From positions 255,501 to 319,500 of the forward strand of contig NC_088303.1 in NCBI RefSeq assembly GCF_032854445.1: 64,000 bases of DNA. The letters are read 5' to 3'. Of the stretch, positions 1-11,094 are shown in pieces. Below the pieces are notes generated by a model. The model did no database searches. It worked only from the letters and a program-made list of their open reading frames with translations, and was not told the origin of the DNA. The position numbers were made by a program, and so were the translations under genes. Positions within the stretch are counted from its first letter, which is position 1, and every line of letters begins with the position of its first letter. This DNA comes from Liolophura sinensis (taxonomy: Eukaryota > Mollusca > Polyplacophora > Chitonida > Chitonidae).

Positions 1-61
1 TTTAAGGGGGCCGTCGAGGTTGTTAAGGGCATGAGGCAGCGTGTGCTGTGCCCCATTTAGA

Positions 62-1354
62 ATGTCAGTCAATGTGATGAACATTTTAGCCACGATGAAC
101 AACGAGGCTTAGAGGTTCAATAGAGAGGCCACTTACAAGGCCGGAGCATTTCATAGTATCCAAAGCCACGCAGAGCAGCTCACGCGATTTGACATCTACA
201 TCGATGAAAAGAAGGCCTTTCCAGTCCAGTTCACAGATGTGTTGGCCAACTACCTGCTGCCACAGGTAACAAGCAATGACATTGTTCAAGCCTGGAACAC
301 CAGTCCTATGCAATTCTGGCAGAACCAAGTGAACTTCGCGTTCTGGTGCGCAACCACGGGCTGTGGAGTCTCTGTAAAAGATCATCGTCTCGCCCCCGAC
401 CAACAAAAAAGGGCACCTGTGTATTACCAAGTTAGGCGGATCTTGGAAGAGATCCAGGCCCCCCTGCCGCAAGACAGAGCGTGGGCGGCATTCAAAAACC
501 CCCATGACAAGAGGGCCTATGAGAGGATTTATGGGGAATTCTGCGTAGATAAGCACACAGACAGGAGGCGCAGGGGGGTTAATCACGGCTTTGGAGTGGC
601 ATATAACTACATCACGAGAAAGAGCTACAGCCCCATTTGGGATGGGACCTTCGATCTGTGCCGGATGTCGTTCTCTAGAAAGCTTAGAGTGCTCCACGTC
701 GACTACATCGAGCAGGACGCCGAGGAGGCTTGGGCGGCGTTCATTGTCGACAAATCCCAAGGATTCACGCAGCCGGGCGTAGAGCGCCTAAACGATTCCA
801 TCCGGACATACGTGTGGGCTATTCTAGGCGCCCAAGCGCAAACAAGGGCGCGTATTCTAGGCACGGACACAGCCTTCGACGCGCAAAAACAGTTTGCCGC
901 GAACGTTGAAGACGCTATTTCCTCTCCGATCGACCTTCCGTCTGCTATCAAACGCTACCAGGACGTGCTACAGTATGCCGGGAGCGCTGTGGACTTTGTG
1001 TATGGCATAGGCCTATATATGGCCCCCAGCGACATGCTTCTGCAGATCGGCCATGTGGCGAACTACAACAACAAAATCGTCGTGGCCACAGAGGACCTGA
1101 AGCTAGGCGCGAATGAGGGTGTGAACGCTAAAGTGCCGCCCACTTTGCACAAGCGCGCACCTGACCACGGGATCGTTGAGCCACAAAGCGTCCCACCACC
1201 CACCGCCCCACCTTCCCATGGGATCGTTGAGCCACAAGAAAGCGTCCCACCACCCACTGCGCGCGTTCCTACCTCAGAACCCCTATTTCCAAAGGAAAAG
1301 AATCAAGATTCGGAGAAGACAGCCATCGTCGTCACTGGGGTTGGTATCGGCTGA
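62..1354 (+). pseudogene. Polinton-like element protein of unknown function (copy 1)
   Basis: A long reading frame from an ATG at 62 to a stop at 1354, about 430 codons, interrupted only by TAG at 110-112. I cannot assign it to a named family. The middle is soluble-looking with an FWCATTGCGVSV segment near codons 95-106. The C-terminal tail has a short proline-rich duplicated motif (HGIVEPQ..SVPPPTA) and a final small hydrophobic stretch. A truncated homologue lies at 61850-62428 in copy 2, so it is a genuine element gene. It faces the membrane-protein gene 1283-2605 tail to tail with overlapping 3' ends. A virion structural role such as penton or minor capsid is possible but is only a guess from position. 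Confidence 0.6.
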
Positions 1355-2605
1355 CTGCTGCTGTGGACTATGTGTTAAATACTCGCGAACGGCCACCCAG
1401 CTGCTTTCCCGAGAAGGTTCAGTAGCCAGGACACGATACTGCCAATAATACCCGGAGTCGCAGCGGCAGCCTTCCCAGCCTGATTGCCAAGGGCGCGCGC
1501 CAAGGACTGGAGATGCCTTTTCACCCATTCTTTAAGACCACGCCCGTCGGGTGGAGGTGGTGTTGGCTGGATGCCCCCGCCAGACCCGCCAGTCAGCGCC
1601 AACTTTATCGCTAGCCCCAGTGTCGAGATCGCCATCCCAATTGCCGTGAGAATGGAGACCAGGGTTATTCCCTGCTCCCGGAAGAGGGTGCGGACGCACT
1701 CGGCCAGAGTGGTATCCTTGTGTAGGATGCGATCGATCGTCTGCTTGATGCGGTGTATTTGCGTGCGCAGGGCTTCGGCCGTTAAAGAGGCTGCTTCAAG
1801 CCAGGCCACCCTCTCGTCCTCGAGATTCCTTATCCGGTCTTCGATCCGGCTCCAGGAGAATTCATCAGGGGCCTACCCCAACTTGTGTTTTTGTTTTGCG
1901 ATGTACTTATCGAGACTTGACAGCTTGGCGAGGTTATTCGCGTGTTCGCCTTCCGAGGTCTGCAGTGCCTTGTCAAGCCCCAGAAGTTCTCGCATGGGAA
2001 GAGGAGGGTCGTTTATCGCTTCAAGAGCCCGCCCGACCTCACTATCCGTCAAGCTTGTTTCCATTATGTGGACAGCATCAGCGGCCTTTCTCGCTGGTTG
2101 GTTTAAATCCTTCAGCTCCATGCTATCTGGTTCGGCGGCCACGGCATCGAGTTCTGAACTCGCATTCTCTAGGGCTGCGACTGCTGCCGGAGGAAATGAT
2201 GGCTGTTCTCTTCTTTTCCAGTTTATAAAGCCCAGCCCCCTTTCCCCCTAACAACATAAATCCCTACTTTATTGGCGACTGTTGAGAGGGCTAGCGGTTC
2301 ACCTGTTGGTTTGTTGATGATGTTCAGATTGGGGTGGGCCACGAGTCGCAGACGCCCTTGGATAACCTCAAACTTCGTGTAATCGCGAAAGAGGGGGGTA
2401 AGGCTGGGATGCGCCTTCGCCAAGGCATCGTAATAATCATTCACGGCGGCCTGCGTCAGCTCTCGTTGAAGGTTTCTGGCGGCCGCACCACGGCTTTGTT
2501 GCTCGGGAACATCACCACCTCCAAGGAGAGTGGTCTGCTCGTCGTCGATGTTGTTGTCCTCTCGGCGTCGTCGAACGCCTGGTCACCAATGTCAAAGTCT
2601 GCCAT
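1283..2605 (-). pseudogene. Element membrane-active-type protein gene (copy 1), broken
   Basis: Begins MADFDIGDQAFDDA at 2605 on -. Pieces continue in different frames at 2444-2223, 2142-1873, 1809-1375 and 1528-1283. The better preserved homologue in copy 2 (60429-61795) shows these are one gene. N-terminal part acidic and helical; then a coiled-coil-like stretch; then a hydrophobic segment (ILTAIGMAISTLGLAIKLAL), a Gly/Pro linker and a second helical hydrophobic region. Lesions: frame changes near 2456 and 2223, TAG at 1873-1875 (also present in copy 2), and a deletion near 1395 that removes the last hydrophobic helix. Function unknown; two hydrophobic helices around an amphipathic basic stretch suggest a virion or host-membrane-acting protein (inference). 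Confidence 0.65.
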
Positions 2606-2649
2606 AATCCTCGTATTAAACACTGCAAGGTATACCTTCAATACACACA
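2606..2649. promoter_or_regulatory. Short divergent intergenic region, likely bidirectional promoter
   Basis: Only 44 bases separate the ATG of the leftward gene (2605) from the ATG of the rightward capsid-candidate gene (2650). The homologous gap in copy 2 is 60388-60428 and is clearly related in sequence. Back-to-back starts with so little space imply a shared promoter, although no core motif is certain. Confidence 0.4.
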
Positions 2650-3938
2650 ATGGATGCATACGGACGCAGGATAAACCCCTTCAGAACACTTCGTAAGTCT
2701 CGGGGGGCACAAGGTGTACGGCAGTCCTTGGTCGTTGATTCTGGTCCCCGAGTACGATCGACCAGAATCAACAACTCTTGGTCCACTTCCCCAACCTCGG
2801 CAGAAATGACGTTATTGTGCCTGGTACCGTGCGCTTGGCCTTCTCGATCACGATCAATTCATCCGACCCGAACGCCACAGTGGTCGGGAATCTCGGACGC
2901 GCAGTAGTCAAGGAAACCACGATCAGAATCAGCGGGAATGAGGTAATGTCCATCGACGACTCTGATGTGTTTCATTGCTACGGCGACTTATGGCTGACCA
3001 AAACCAAACGGAGGAATGCGGCCTACCAAGGCATCGGCAGCAAAAACATGCATAAACTTCGAGTCGGAGCGGAGGACTCAAGTAACGACGATGCTGAAGA
3101 AAAAGCCATCGCTCGCGCCTTTGGCAACCGGTTCCACATCCCGCTAGACTTTGAACTTCTAGATAGCCACATGCCATTCTATCAGAGTGCCTTGGCCGAC
3201 CGACTGGAGTACGAACTGACGTTCAAGGATTACGGCCGGGTCATCCAGGCAACAGACGATGCCGACGCGACTTACACCATCGACAACATCAGCCTGGAGT
3301 TCGATATGGTCACCGAAGAGGAGCTCGCTAGACAAATCCGCAACCAGTTTGCCGGGGGCGTCTCCATTCTGTATGATCGCGTCCTCCGCCACAGAAAGTT
3401 TGTGAAGGACAAGTCTCATACTCTCTGGAACATAAACCTGAACACACTCGCGAGAGTAATGAAGGGCATCCTCATGCTGTTCGAGACTAAAGGAACCCCG
3501 TGGAAGAGGAGGTCGGAATCCTTCTACAACCCAAAAATCACCAAAGTAGAAGTCACAATAGAAGGGGTCCCCAATCAGCTGTACAGCCAGGGCATGCGGG
3601 CGTACCAGCAATGGGGCGAGGTCCAGAGGTTCTTCGCCAGCTCACCCCTATGGAAGCGGAACCCTTAAGTGGCCAGGGTCTTCAAAGACTTAGGCCTGGC
3701 AGACGTCTCCCTGGAACAGTTCTTGACGCACAAGCACGCCTTCAGGCTTGACCTTCGGCCAAGCGACGATGACGAGCTGCATGGCAGCGGGAGGCGCGTT
3801 CTGAACGCCAGCGAGGGGATTACGATACAGGTGACAAAAGAGAGAGAAGATCCCGGCCTGTTGAACGTATGTCTCTATGTGTTCATGGATGCATAGCTGC
3901 ACATCCAGAATGGTAGATTCGTCAGCGCGCTTTATTGA
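2650..3938 (+). pseudogene. Candidate major capsid protein gene (copy 1), broken
   Basis: Starts MDAYGRRINPFRTLRK at 2650 and ends at TGA 3936-3938, overlapping the ATPase start (3910) by 29 bases. About 425 codons. Frame lost between about 2735 and 2778; further stops at TAA 3666-3668 and TAG 3894-3896. The copy 2 homologue (59090-60387) has different lesions. The sequence is rich in predicted strands, with a conserved block around TIEGVPNQLYSQGMR. Known: in polintons and polinton-like viruses a double jelly-roll capsid gene sits close to the packaging ATPase; this position and length fit. Fold not demonstrated, so the capsid call is inference. Confidence 0.55.
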
Positions 3939-4524
3939 TAACTCCCACTGCGCGATTATCAGTGGGCAGACGAACTGCGGCAAAACAGTCTTCGTGCTGG
4001 ACCTGCTTGAGGGGCCTTTCCGAGGTTTTTTTCATCACATTGTGATCCTGTGCCCCACTCTTAAGCATAACGAGGCGTACTGGCGGCGATGGATACTGTC
4101 TGACCCTGATGTATATTGTTTTGAACCCGGCGAGCGGCTCAACCACTGCCTAAGAGCTTTCTACAGATTGTTCGAGGGGGAGCCCACCCTATACATCATC
4201 GATGATTATAGCGCGTTAGAGGCAATGAAGAAGAAACAAAAAATGCTGTCATTCATGGCTTTCTCGGGCCGTCATGCAAAGCAAAGCGTCTGGGTCCTCA
4301 CTCAGAAATACAACGCCGTCCTCAAAGACTTTTGCGAGCAGACAAGGTGGGTGGCTTAATTCCACTGCAAAGATCGGCACTCGTTCAACAAATGCCTGGA
4401 GGAGAACCACATCATCGAGGCCGAGAGCGAAAAGGCAGAGGTTCGACAGAAGCTCAACAACAATCCGCATCCTAAGCTCCTGCTAATGACTGATACGCCC
4501 GCCACATCTAAGATTATATATTAG
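3910..4524 (+). pseudogene. Packaging-type ATPase (A32/FtsK-HerA-like), copy 1, one internal stop
   Basis: Reading frame of 204 codons from ATG 3910 to TAG 4522-4524 with one internal TAA at 4357-4359. Walker A GQTNCGKT at residues 19-26; Walker B LYIIDD at 94-99; a FSGRHAKQSVWVLTQKYN stretch after it fits the sensor region of the family. Known role: NTP-driven packaging of the genome into the capsid. I prefer 3910 over an earlier in-frame ATG at 3877, because the preceding codons belong to the capsid candidate in another frame and copy 2 starts at the equivalent ATG. The internal TAA occurs at the same codon in copy 2 (58669-58671), so it predates the two copies or is tolerated. Confidence 0.8.
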
Positions 4525-4560
4525 ACGTATGCGCCCCTACGCCTAATAGACGTACGAAGC

Positions 4561-5174
4561 ATGGATACCGACGAGGTTATAGACGAGATTCTGGGCGCAG
4601 AGGAGGAGCACGGCCCCAGCCAACAGCCGGCCCCAGCCAACAGCCCGGCCGAAGCCAACAGCCCGACCCCAGCCAACAACATCCACGGCAGCTCAGAGAG
4701 AGGCTGACGGCACTTGCGGTGTGTGGGCAGGCCAAGCGATATCTGGGAAAAGACGTAACAGCCGCTGAGATCGACTCAATGAGCGACGAAGACGTTGAAA
4801 GGCTGCACTCCCGGTACGAGGCTAAGCTCGGTGCGCGGATTGTTAACGGTCTCAGAGGTATGTTCTTGAGATCATATGTATGGGCGGCCGGCTGGCTCCT
4901 ACCAATCCCACCCGAGAATCGACCATTCCTCATGGCACAGCTCGCCACCGACCCATTTGTTGAACAGGCGCTTAGCAGTGCTAGCTGCTGGCTATACTAC
5001 TGCTATGTTAAGTACTTGGCACCGTTAACCATGGCACTGACCACTGCTGAGCACTGCTCATTTCAATACCACTGCTTTCCTAGAAATGAGCCGTATGATC
5101 CAGAGGAACATGAGTACAACGAATCCGGAAGGCCCGAAGGAAGAGGAGAGGGTGACATCGGATTCTACGAATGA
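4561..5174 (+). pseudogene. Element protein with Gln/Pro/Ala repeats and hydrophobic C-half (copy 1), frameshifted
   Basis: ATG 4561 gives 48 codons ending at TGA 4705-4707: MDTDEVIDEILGAEEE followed by imperfect PxxxNS/SQQP repeats. The rest of the gene is open in another frame from about 4680 to 5174 (AKRYLGKDVTAAEID, then hydrophobic stretches ending in an acidic tail). A homologue at 57861-58478 in copy 2 confirms that the two frames form one gene. Length change in the repeats probably caused the frameshift. Unknown function; likely membrane-associated. Confidence 0.5.
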
Positions 5175-5586
5175 CAGCCCTGCGAAGAATCCCCAAAAAG
5201 TCGCTGCGGGTCGAGCGTGTGCTACAGCGAAAAAGGCCAAGGCTGAAAAGCTCAAGGACAAGCTTTGCGAGGCAAAGGCTGCTTTGCTTGGCGCAGCTGA
5301 TTCCACCAAGAAACAGCTGAAGGAACCGGATTCTACGAAAAAGGGGGAGGCCACAGATTTTGCGAAGGAACCGGATTCTACGAAGGCACACCAAATCACC
5401 CACTGGAGGGCGCCCCTGGCGATATTAGGCGCTGGCAGCCTTGCAGTGCTAGTGTTGCTACGCGTGTGGCGCAGCCGCTATACATCACATGCACGAGGTG
5501 CAGATATTATGCCGCATGCACGAGGTGCAGATATCATGCCGGAAGAAAAGAATCTCTATTTGAATACACGTCGCGACCCTTTATAG
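5086..5586 (+). CDS. Single-pass membrane protein with EPDSTKK repeats (copy 1), intact
   Basis: 166 codons from ATG 5086; an in-frame ATG at 5110 is an equally good start. A Lys/Ala-rich hydrophilic N-half contains repeated DSTKK/EPDSTK units. One transmembrane helix follows (APLAILGAGSLAVLVLLRVW), then a basic stop-transfer and a duplicated HARGADIMP element. It overlaps the 3' end of the previous gene in another frame, as in compact viral genomes, and is followed after 6 bases by the next gene. The copy 2 homologue (57463-57973) is broken. Function unknown. Confidence 0.55.
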   Translation: MSRMIQRNMSTTNPEGPKEEERVTSDSTNDSPAKNPQKVAAGRACATAKKAKAEKLKDKLCEAKAALLGAADSTKKQLKEPDSTKKGEATDFAKEPDSTKAHQITHWRAPLAILGAGSLAVLVLLRVWRSRYTSHARGADIMPHARGADIMPEEKNLYLNTRRDPL

Positions 5587-5592
5587 ATCAGC

Positions 5593-5832
5593 ATGTCTAC
5601 TCCATCCAGTGACGGAAATGTGCTAGTCAACGCGGACTACCACGCCACTGTGGTCTCTCTCCTGGCTACTGGGTACGCTCGTCTCGGCCAGATGTTCCTG
5701 AAAGAAGCTTTCCCGAAGCTGGACTTAACACCCCGTGACGTCGGCATAGTCATTGCAGGTGTAGGCCTGGCCATGTTTTCGAAGGAGTTGCTAATTAAAC
5801 AGGGGCTCCTTCCTCCCAATATAATCAAGTAG
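5593..5832 (+). CDS. Small hydrophobic element protein, 79 aa (copy 1), intact
   Basis: ATG 5593 to TAG 5830-5832. Contains two moderately hydrophobic segments around a TPRDVGIVIAGVGLAMF stretch. The copy 2 homologue (57243-57482) keeps the reading frame but its ATG has become ATA. Conservation of the frame between diverged copies supports a real gene. Probable minor membrane or virion protein; family not recognised. Confidence 0.55.
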   Translation: MSTPSSDGNVLVNADYHATVVSLLATGYARLGQMFLKEAFPKLDLTPRDVGIVIAGVGLAMFSKELLIKQGLLPPNIIK

Positions 5833-5834
5833 TG

Positions 5835-6283
5835 ATGGCATTCATCGCAATGATGATGGGCGGAGCCCTCGTAAACGCTTTGGTCTTCACCGGGAGCAGC
5901 TATATCTTTTCGATGCTGAGGAGTTTCGTTGTCGACGAAGAGCGGAGGCGCCATGACCGCGCTGTAGAGCAGCTCCAAGCCGCCCAGGAAAAATGAGCCC
6001 GAAAGCGCACTGAGCGCTTGGACTAGAACAACGACGAACTCCGCCGCCAGGGCCACGCTGTCCAAACGTTCCGGGATGTCGACGCTGCAATCTGCGAGTA
6101 TTCTAGGGTCACGGGCAAAACTCTTACACGTGACGCACGCGACGCGCTGCTGGGCACAGAGCCACAGCTCTCCGATTTCTATGTGCCTAGTGAAAATCAA
6201 AAAAACCGCGAGATGACCTTCGTCATCCTGGGAATGTGTGTGGTTGGGGTGTGAGTTACGGAATCGCAAAACTCACCAAGTAA
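5835..6283 (+). pseudogene. Coiled-coil protein with terminal membrane segments (copy 1), broken
   Basis: Begins at ATG 5835, two bases after the previous stop. In-frame TGA at 5994-5996 and TAG at 6024-6026, plus a one-base frame loss near 6250 relative to copy 2, where the gene is intact (56795-57229). The intact copy shows an N-terminal membrane helix, a charged coiled coil (DEERRRHDRAVEQLQAAQEK) and a C-terminal membrane helix. Unknown function. Confidence 0.6.
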
Positions 6284-7506
6284 TCCGAACTGACTGTGCC
6301 GGACTCACCATCGAGCTCCTCGCCGTATGGCAGGCACGATCTTAGTAGTGAGGTGGTTCTGCGCGCGCAAATACGCCGCGACGATTTACATCTTTTTCGT
6401 CGCAAATCTGTTAGAGGGCTGCTAGAATACTTTGATGACATGGCTAGTAAAGTGTCTGCTCGCCTGGCAAATATCTACTACAGCCCTCGTGTGTACTGGA
6501 AGGGCTGCACGGCCATGCAGAAACTTGCCACTGCGGCAAAAGTCTCCGAAGATGTGGTCCGGGCCTGGTTGAAAAAGCAGGCTATCTGGCAGATATACCT
6601 GCTCTGTCCCCGAAAAATACCGAGGCCTATGTTTGATGTTTCCACGCCGAATGACATCCACCAAGCCGATCTTCTATTTCTACCACATGATTGGCGAGGC
6701 CGGAAGCTGTATAAGTACGCGCTGACAGTTGTTGATGTCGCTTCTCGCTACAAGGAGGCGGAACCTCTGGCTACTAAAGATTCCAAAGAAGTCGCTGATG
6801 CTCTCTCTCGCATTTACAAGCGGGGACCTCTGAGATGGCCGAAGCTTCTCCAAGTTGACCCTGGGCGCGAGTTTATGGATGTGGTGAGCCAACTTCTGGC
6901 CAAACACGATGTCACAGTCCGCCGAGGCCGCGTGGATATCCACCGAGACCAAGGCATAGTGGAGCGTTTCAACCATACTCTGGCTGAGCGGCTCTTTGGA
7001 CATCAGTACGCCCAGGAGATGCGCCTCCTTCCCGAACACCGGTCTACTGAATGGGTGGCTCGGCTGCCCTCTGTTGTGGCCGCTCTGAATAATGAGACAA
7101 CGAGACTGATCGATAAAAAGCCGATAAACGCCATCAAGGCAAAAGGAGTGCCCCATAAGCCTTCCTCGACGGTTCCAGGTCGTCCCGTTGGACTTAATGA
7201 GCGCGGAAGATCGACGACGGTGTTGGCGTTCGTTATCTCTATCAGCCTGGAGAGCTGGAGGGCGGCCGCCGTCGCACAACTGATCCTGTGTGGTCTCTAG
7301 AGATATATCGCTGGGGCGCTCTGTCACAAAGCCTAATGAACCCGTGCTGTACTATCTAGACGATACGTCGGATGGCCCGCGACGGGGATTCGTTCGGTTG
7401 GAGTTGCTTATAGTGCCTCTCGATACCCAGCTTCCCCGGATGGGGTTCTATGGCGCTAGTAGTTCCTGGAAGAGGATGTCCATTCCAGCCCATCCTGCGG
7501 GTGCCG
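6284..7506 (+). pseudogene. Retrovirus-type (rve) integrase, copy 1, frameshifted near the C-terminus
   Basis: Open from about 6284 to 7300. A zinc-binding-like N-terminal part is not obvious. The catalytic core is complete: first Asp in HQADLLFLP (near 6665), second Asp in LLQVDPGREF (near 6856), Glu in GIVERFN (near 6960), the D,D-35-E pattern of polynucleotidyl transferases. First in-frame ATG is 6440, although copy 2 homology extends upstream, so the true start may have been lost. A two-base insertion near 7207 shifts the C-terminal domain, which continues in another frame from about 7300 (GRSVTKPNEPVLYYLDD). Known role: inserts the element into host DNA. The 3' end meets PolB tail to tail near 7507. 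Confidence 0.8.
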
Positions 7507-10122
7507 TCAAGGAGGCCCATCTCTATGGACATAAGCCAAGGTGTGGACACCATCTTCGGCGATCTAGCCCTTACTATCGAAGGGGGACAGTGAGACCTTA
7601 TTCAGGTGCTGCCCATAGATATAGTGGCGCTATGATCGCAGCACGTCCATACCGTGGCGGAAGATCTTTTTCTCGAAGAGGGCCTCTCTGCACTGCTTAT
7701 GGCGGATGCGCTTTTCCACAACTCCCTTTTTGACGCCCTTGGCCTTCTCAATGTTGGCCCCACCTGCCCCCAGAATGGAGTACATCTTGGGACGCAGACC
7801 AATTTATTCGGCGATCAGCCGCCTTGCGCACTCGTCCTTCATTTTCCCAAAGATCTTCATATTTGCTACGCCGTGCAGGGGGTGGTCTTGTGGGTAATCT
7901 GAGGTGTCGTACAGGTTTGCATTCTCAGCCATATCCCTTTAAACATCCTCAGTCTGAATCTCGAGTAGCAGACTATCCGTGTCAGTGTAGAGGAGCTGGC
8001 AGCGCTCTCCGTATTGGGCTTTCATGTGGTTGTAGTAGAAGTCGTACATCAGATGCTTGGAGAGATCTAGAATGCTCATGCCCACGTAGATAGGTCGGCT
8101 TAGGACTAGACGGGTCTTGTGCATCAGAATCGCTGCGAGGTCATTATGAGATATGTTTGCCCGTGCAAAGCTCGGGCTGGCTATCAAGCGTCGGAGCTTG
8201 TCGTCTTCTCCAGAGCGTACCAGCTTGACGTCCACACGCTTCCGAAGGTTCTCCATGGTTTTTCCGAAGACCGAGTTGTTCATTAGCTTGTACAGGTCCT
8301 TCTCGAATTTACTCGCGGCCGTTTTTCGGAGCTCGGTGTTCATCCTGATATAGGGTTCCATCCAAGGGCTCTGGGCAAATCTCAGGGCCCGGTGAACCTT
8401 TGTCAGGCGCATTCCCAGAGATAGATACAGCTGTAGGTTGGGGTAGTGTAGAACGTACCGTTCGTTGTTGCGGAGGTTGGGGACCAGCTTTTCGACCTCG
8501 GTAGGCGCTTTCTTGCCGAGAAGGCCGTGCTGATAGTAGGACATCCACTCCTTCTAGACCACCAGACGCTCTGGGGCTAATGGATAGCCGTTGTGTGCGT
8601 TATGTAGGCCGGCCGGATACTCTAGGTCGACCTCGAGGATGTAACCGGAAGGACTGTGGAGGTGGGTAGCAATCGTTTCACCGAGACGCTGCGCGTCATC
8701 TACCCCACTGGAAGCCGCCCGTTCGAAGGAACTGACTCATAGCCCAGCCATATAGATTATTGGCGTCTAGGTATTGGATGTAGCTGTTTGGACTTTCGGG
8801 GTTGTATCCCTCCACCTGCGGATTATTTGCTTTGGCGTATCGCTTACTTACCATGGAGATACCCCCTCGCAACCACTTCTCAATGAAGAGATGTTGGTCA
8901 TAGTCCGTCAACAGCTCCAGCTCTACCCCGGTCTTCTTGAACATCTCCACCCTCAGCGCCGTCTGGCCAATCCCACAGCATTCTGGATTATGCGCCTCGA
9001 GCAGATCCTCCCTTGTGTAACCATGTAAACACCGCTCACAGAAGTGTTTGTTATTTCGTGTCTTACTTTCTTGGAACAGGAGACGATCGAGATCTTTTAT
9101 CCACGTATAATGGAATTTGCCTGCCTTCCCAATCAACAGCAGATTGATTCGGAGCGTGTCGCCGGGCTGCTTGCTGAGGAGGTGCACGATCACACCCTTG
9201 TCCCACCCGAACACGTTGATGGCGAGGTCGTTCTTTAGGGATCTGAGAGATGGGTGTGGGGGCGTCGATCCCCCCAAAGTCAAGACCATCTTTGCTGGGA
9301 TACTTTGTTGGTCTCTGAGGGTCCCGGGCGGCTGGAAATAAGGCAGATCGGAGTGCCCATCGGACGCAGTCGTCGTCTTTGTTCTTCACATTGATGACTT
9401 CTTTCTTGTTACTCACAGCTGCAGGTAGGGGGATGTAGGACCCGCCTCTCAGTGGCTGATACCTTGCAATGTCAAGCCAGAGTGTTTGCACGCTATTGAC
9501 AACCCACCCTGACCCTCGCTGTGTCCATTTTTCCAGCACCTCCTGGACGGTGGGGAAGGCCTTATCTAGAGCCCTGTCAATGTCACCAGCCTCTAAGAGG
9601 GCCCCCTGTTTGCTGTGGTGTACTTGGCTGGTATACTCTTCACTGCCATCGGCTTTGTCCTTTCGCAACTGAGCCCTGAGGCCTAGTTGGAACTTAACCC
9701 CGTTGAGTGCTAGGATCTCTTCTTCTAGCTTATGGCGAATAATTGCTCGAATTTCTTCTAAGAAGGCTACTAGGTCCGTCCAAACGCCTTCGGGCCCGGC
9801 CGGTGTTAGTGAATTCTAGTTTCTTTTCACCCTGTATTGCACCTAGCAATTCATTCAACTCCTCGTTACTGAAGGGGTTCATGACGTCTTGTTTCAACTA
9901 TTCGTTACTGAGGGGGTTCTTGACGTCTTGCTTCAACTCCTCGTTATTTCGAGAGTTCTTGCTGTCTTGCAGCCGCTTCAACTTAGCTACAGCCGTTTTA
10001 TGCCTGTCAAGGATCCCCTGCAATTCCTCCAAGGCATTGCGGGACCGTGGGTACTTGGGCCGCACACCTAGGAGCGTCTCAAACTCCCCCCGTAGTGCTC
10101 TCGCTTTTTGATGGTGGTTCAT
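7507..10122 (-). pseudogene. Protein-primed-type DNA polymerase B, copy 1, exonuclease region deleted
   Basis: Read leftwards from ATG 10122 to TGA 7507-7509. Polymerase motif A YLDANNLYGWAMSQ (8746-8787), motif B KLMNNSVFGKTMEN (8247-8288) and motif C YTDTDSL (about 7970-7990) are all present. Lesions: stop at about 9898 and frame change near 9790; a deletion near 8943 that fuses the zinc-cluster region directly to the pre-motif A region, removing about 1.05 kb (the exonuclease and endonuclease-VII-like part, 53569-54615 in copy 2); TAG at 8554-8556; TAA at 7939-7941. Known role: replicates the element. Cannot be active as read. Confidence 0.85.
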
Positions 10123-10161
10123 TGTACGCGTCGTATGCCTAGTGGTGCTGTTTCTCTAACT

Positions 10162-10392
10162 CTACATTTCGAGCGCCGATATCTGCCGAAGTCGGTTTTT
10201 AACGCCCTGACCACAGCTAATACATGGCTGGGTGCCAAGACCCTTCCGCAGACTGGCTAAATGAATCCCGCAGTACTCCCCCAGACTGGTCTTACCACAG
10301 AGCTCCGTGCAGCCGATGGGTAGCCACCGGCACTTATTGTAACCCCTTGGCATGTTGTATACACAGTTGGTGTAAAAGCATACCTGGTGCAA
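10162..10392 (-). pseudogene. Small Cys-rich (zinc-ribbon-like) element protein, copy 1, C-terminus lost
   Basis: 76 codons on - immediately upstream of PolB. Paired cysteines: CTELCGK, GEYCGIH, QPCISCGQG. The same pattern plus a further CMAC pair and about 35 more codons exists in copy 2 (52440-52740), so the copy 1 version has lost its C-terminal part by deletion. Likely a small nucleic-acid-binding or structural zinc protein; family not recognised. Confidence 0.5.
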
Positions 10393-10411
10393 TTGGTATG
10401 TCTAATAGAAC

Positions 10412-10590
10412 CCGAAAAGGGGCTGGGGGCCTCTATTTGTTCTGGGGGCCCCCAGGGGAGGGTGCGCCAGAACCTATAGTGTGTATACTACCACCCAAAA
10501 AGCAGGGAAGGGAATGGGGGCTGGGAGCCTCTATTTGTTATGGGGAGGGCCCCAAGGGGAGGGTGCGCCAGAACCCCTATTCCTTATACT
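10412..10590. repeat. Duplicated terminal block of the element, PolB side (copy 1)
   Basis: Two tandem copies, about 10412-10500 and 10506-10590, of a G-rich block: GGCTGGG..GCCTCTATTTGTT, then GGGGAGGGTGCGCCAGAACC, then a TATACTAC-like end. The matching region beside copy 2 is 52206-52400. It probably belongs to the terminal inverted repeat, but the opposite end of neither copy is available to test this. Confidence 0.45.
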
Positions 10591-11094
10591 ACTTAAACGT
10601 TTTGCATGCGAGGCATAGATGGTGAAATGTCCTTCGATATTTCGCATTAGTTAATCCTGTTCTTCATTACCTATGAGAGGTCGAATTCTCAACGAGTTAG
10701 AATGTGCCTCTTGACCAGTGTTTAGCAATGTCGGGTAATTGACTAAAACCATGTGTAAGTGTATATCGTCGCGATTTTATAATACAGTTGGCCATTTGTG
10801 TCTTTCTGGAGGAGCCCTGGCACTATTACTCTACTATAGGCTACTTAGCTCATTTATAAATGCACATTTTTATTTCTTAGGGTGGCAAACTAGTAAGACT
10901 GTCGTGTGGACCATATTGGAGACATTCTACACGGCAATTAACCAAAGTGCATCAATTCCGCCTCGTGGTCACAGTACACTGTTTTCATCGAAAGGAAGTG
11001 TATTTAGCTGGTTTATTTTGAAACATATTCTAACGATGAAGTAACCCAATGTTTAATGTCAAGGTTTGTCGCAAAGTCCTATTCCAAAAGTCTG

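Larger units (their letters stand above)
1..10590 (-). mobile_element. Maverick/Polinton-like endogenous element, copy 1 (PolB-side end at 10590)
   Basis: Seen: a block of viral-type genes: PolB on -, and integrase, five small or membrane-protein ORFs, ATPase and a candidate capsid gene. The same set recurs inverted at 52206-62428. Known: PolB plus retrovirus-like integrase plus packaging ATPase is the Maverick/Polinton signature; relatives include adintoviruses and polinton-like viruses. No Ulp1-type cysteine protease was found, though part of the element may lie left of the window. Span is about 10.6 kb, shorter than the usual 15-20 kb. Several genes carry frameshifts, stops or deletions, so this copy is dead or non-autonomous. 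The PolB-side end carries a duplicated block at 10412-10590; the other end is outside the window. Orientation is given by PolB. Confidence 0.85.

Noticed and set aside
10739-11044. 101-codon frame repeated at 12166-12465
   Set aside because: Similarity is at DNA level across the whole 1.4 kb duplication, including non-coding parts; no domain, and the frame differs by indels.
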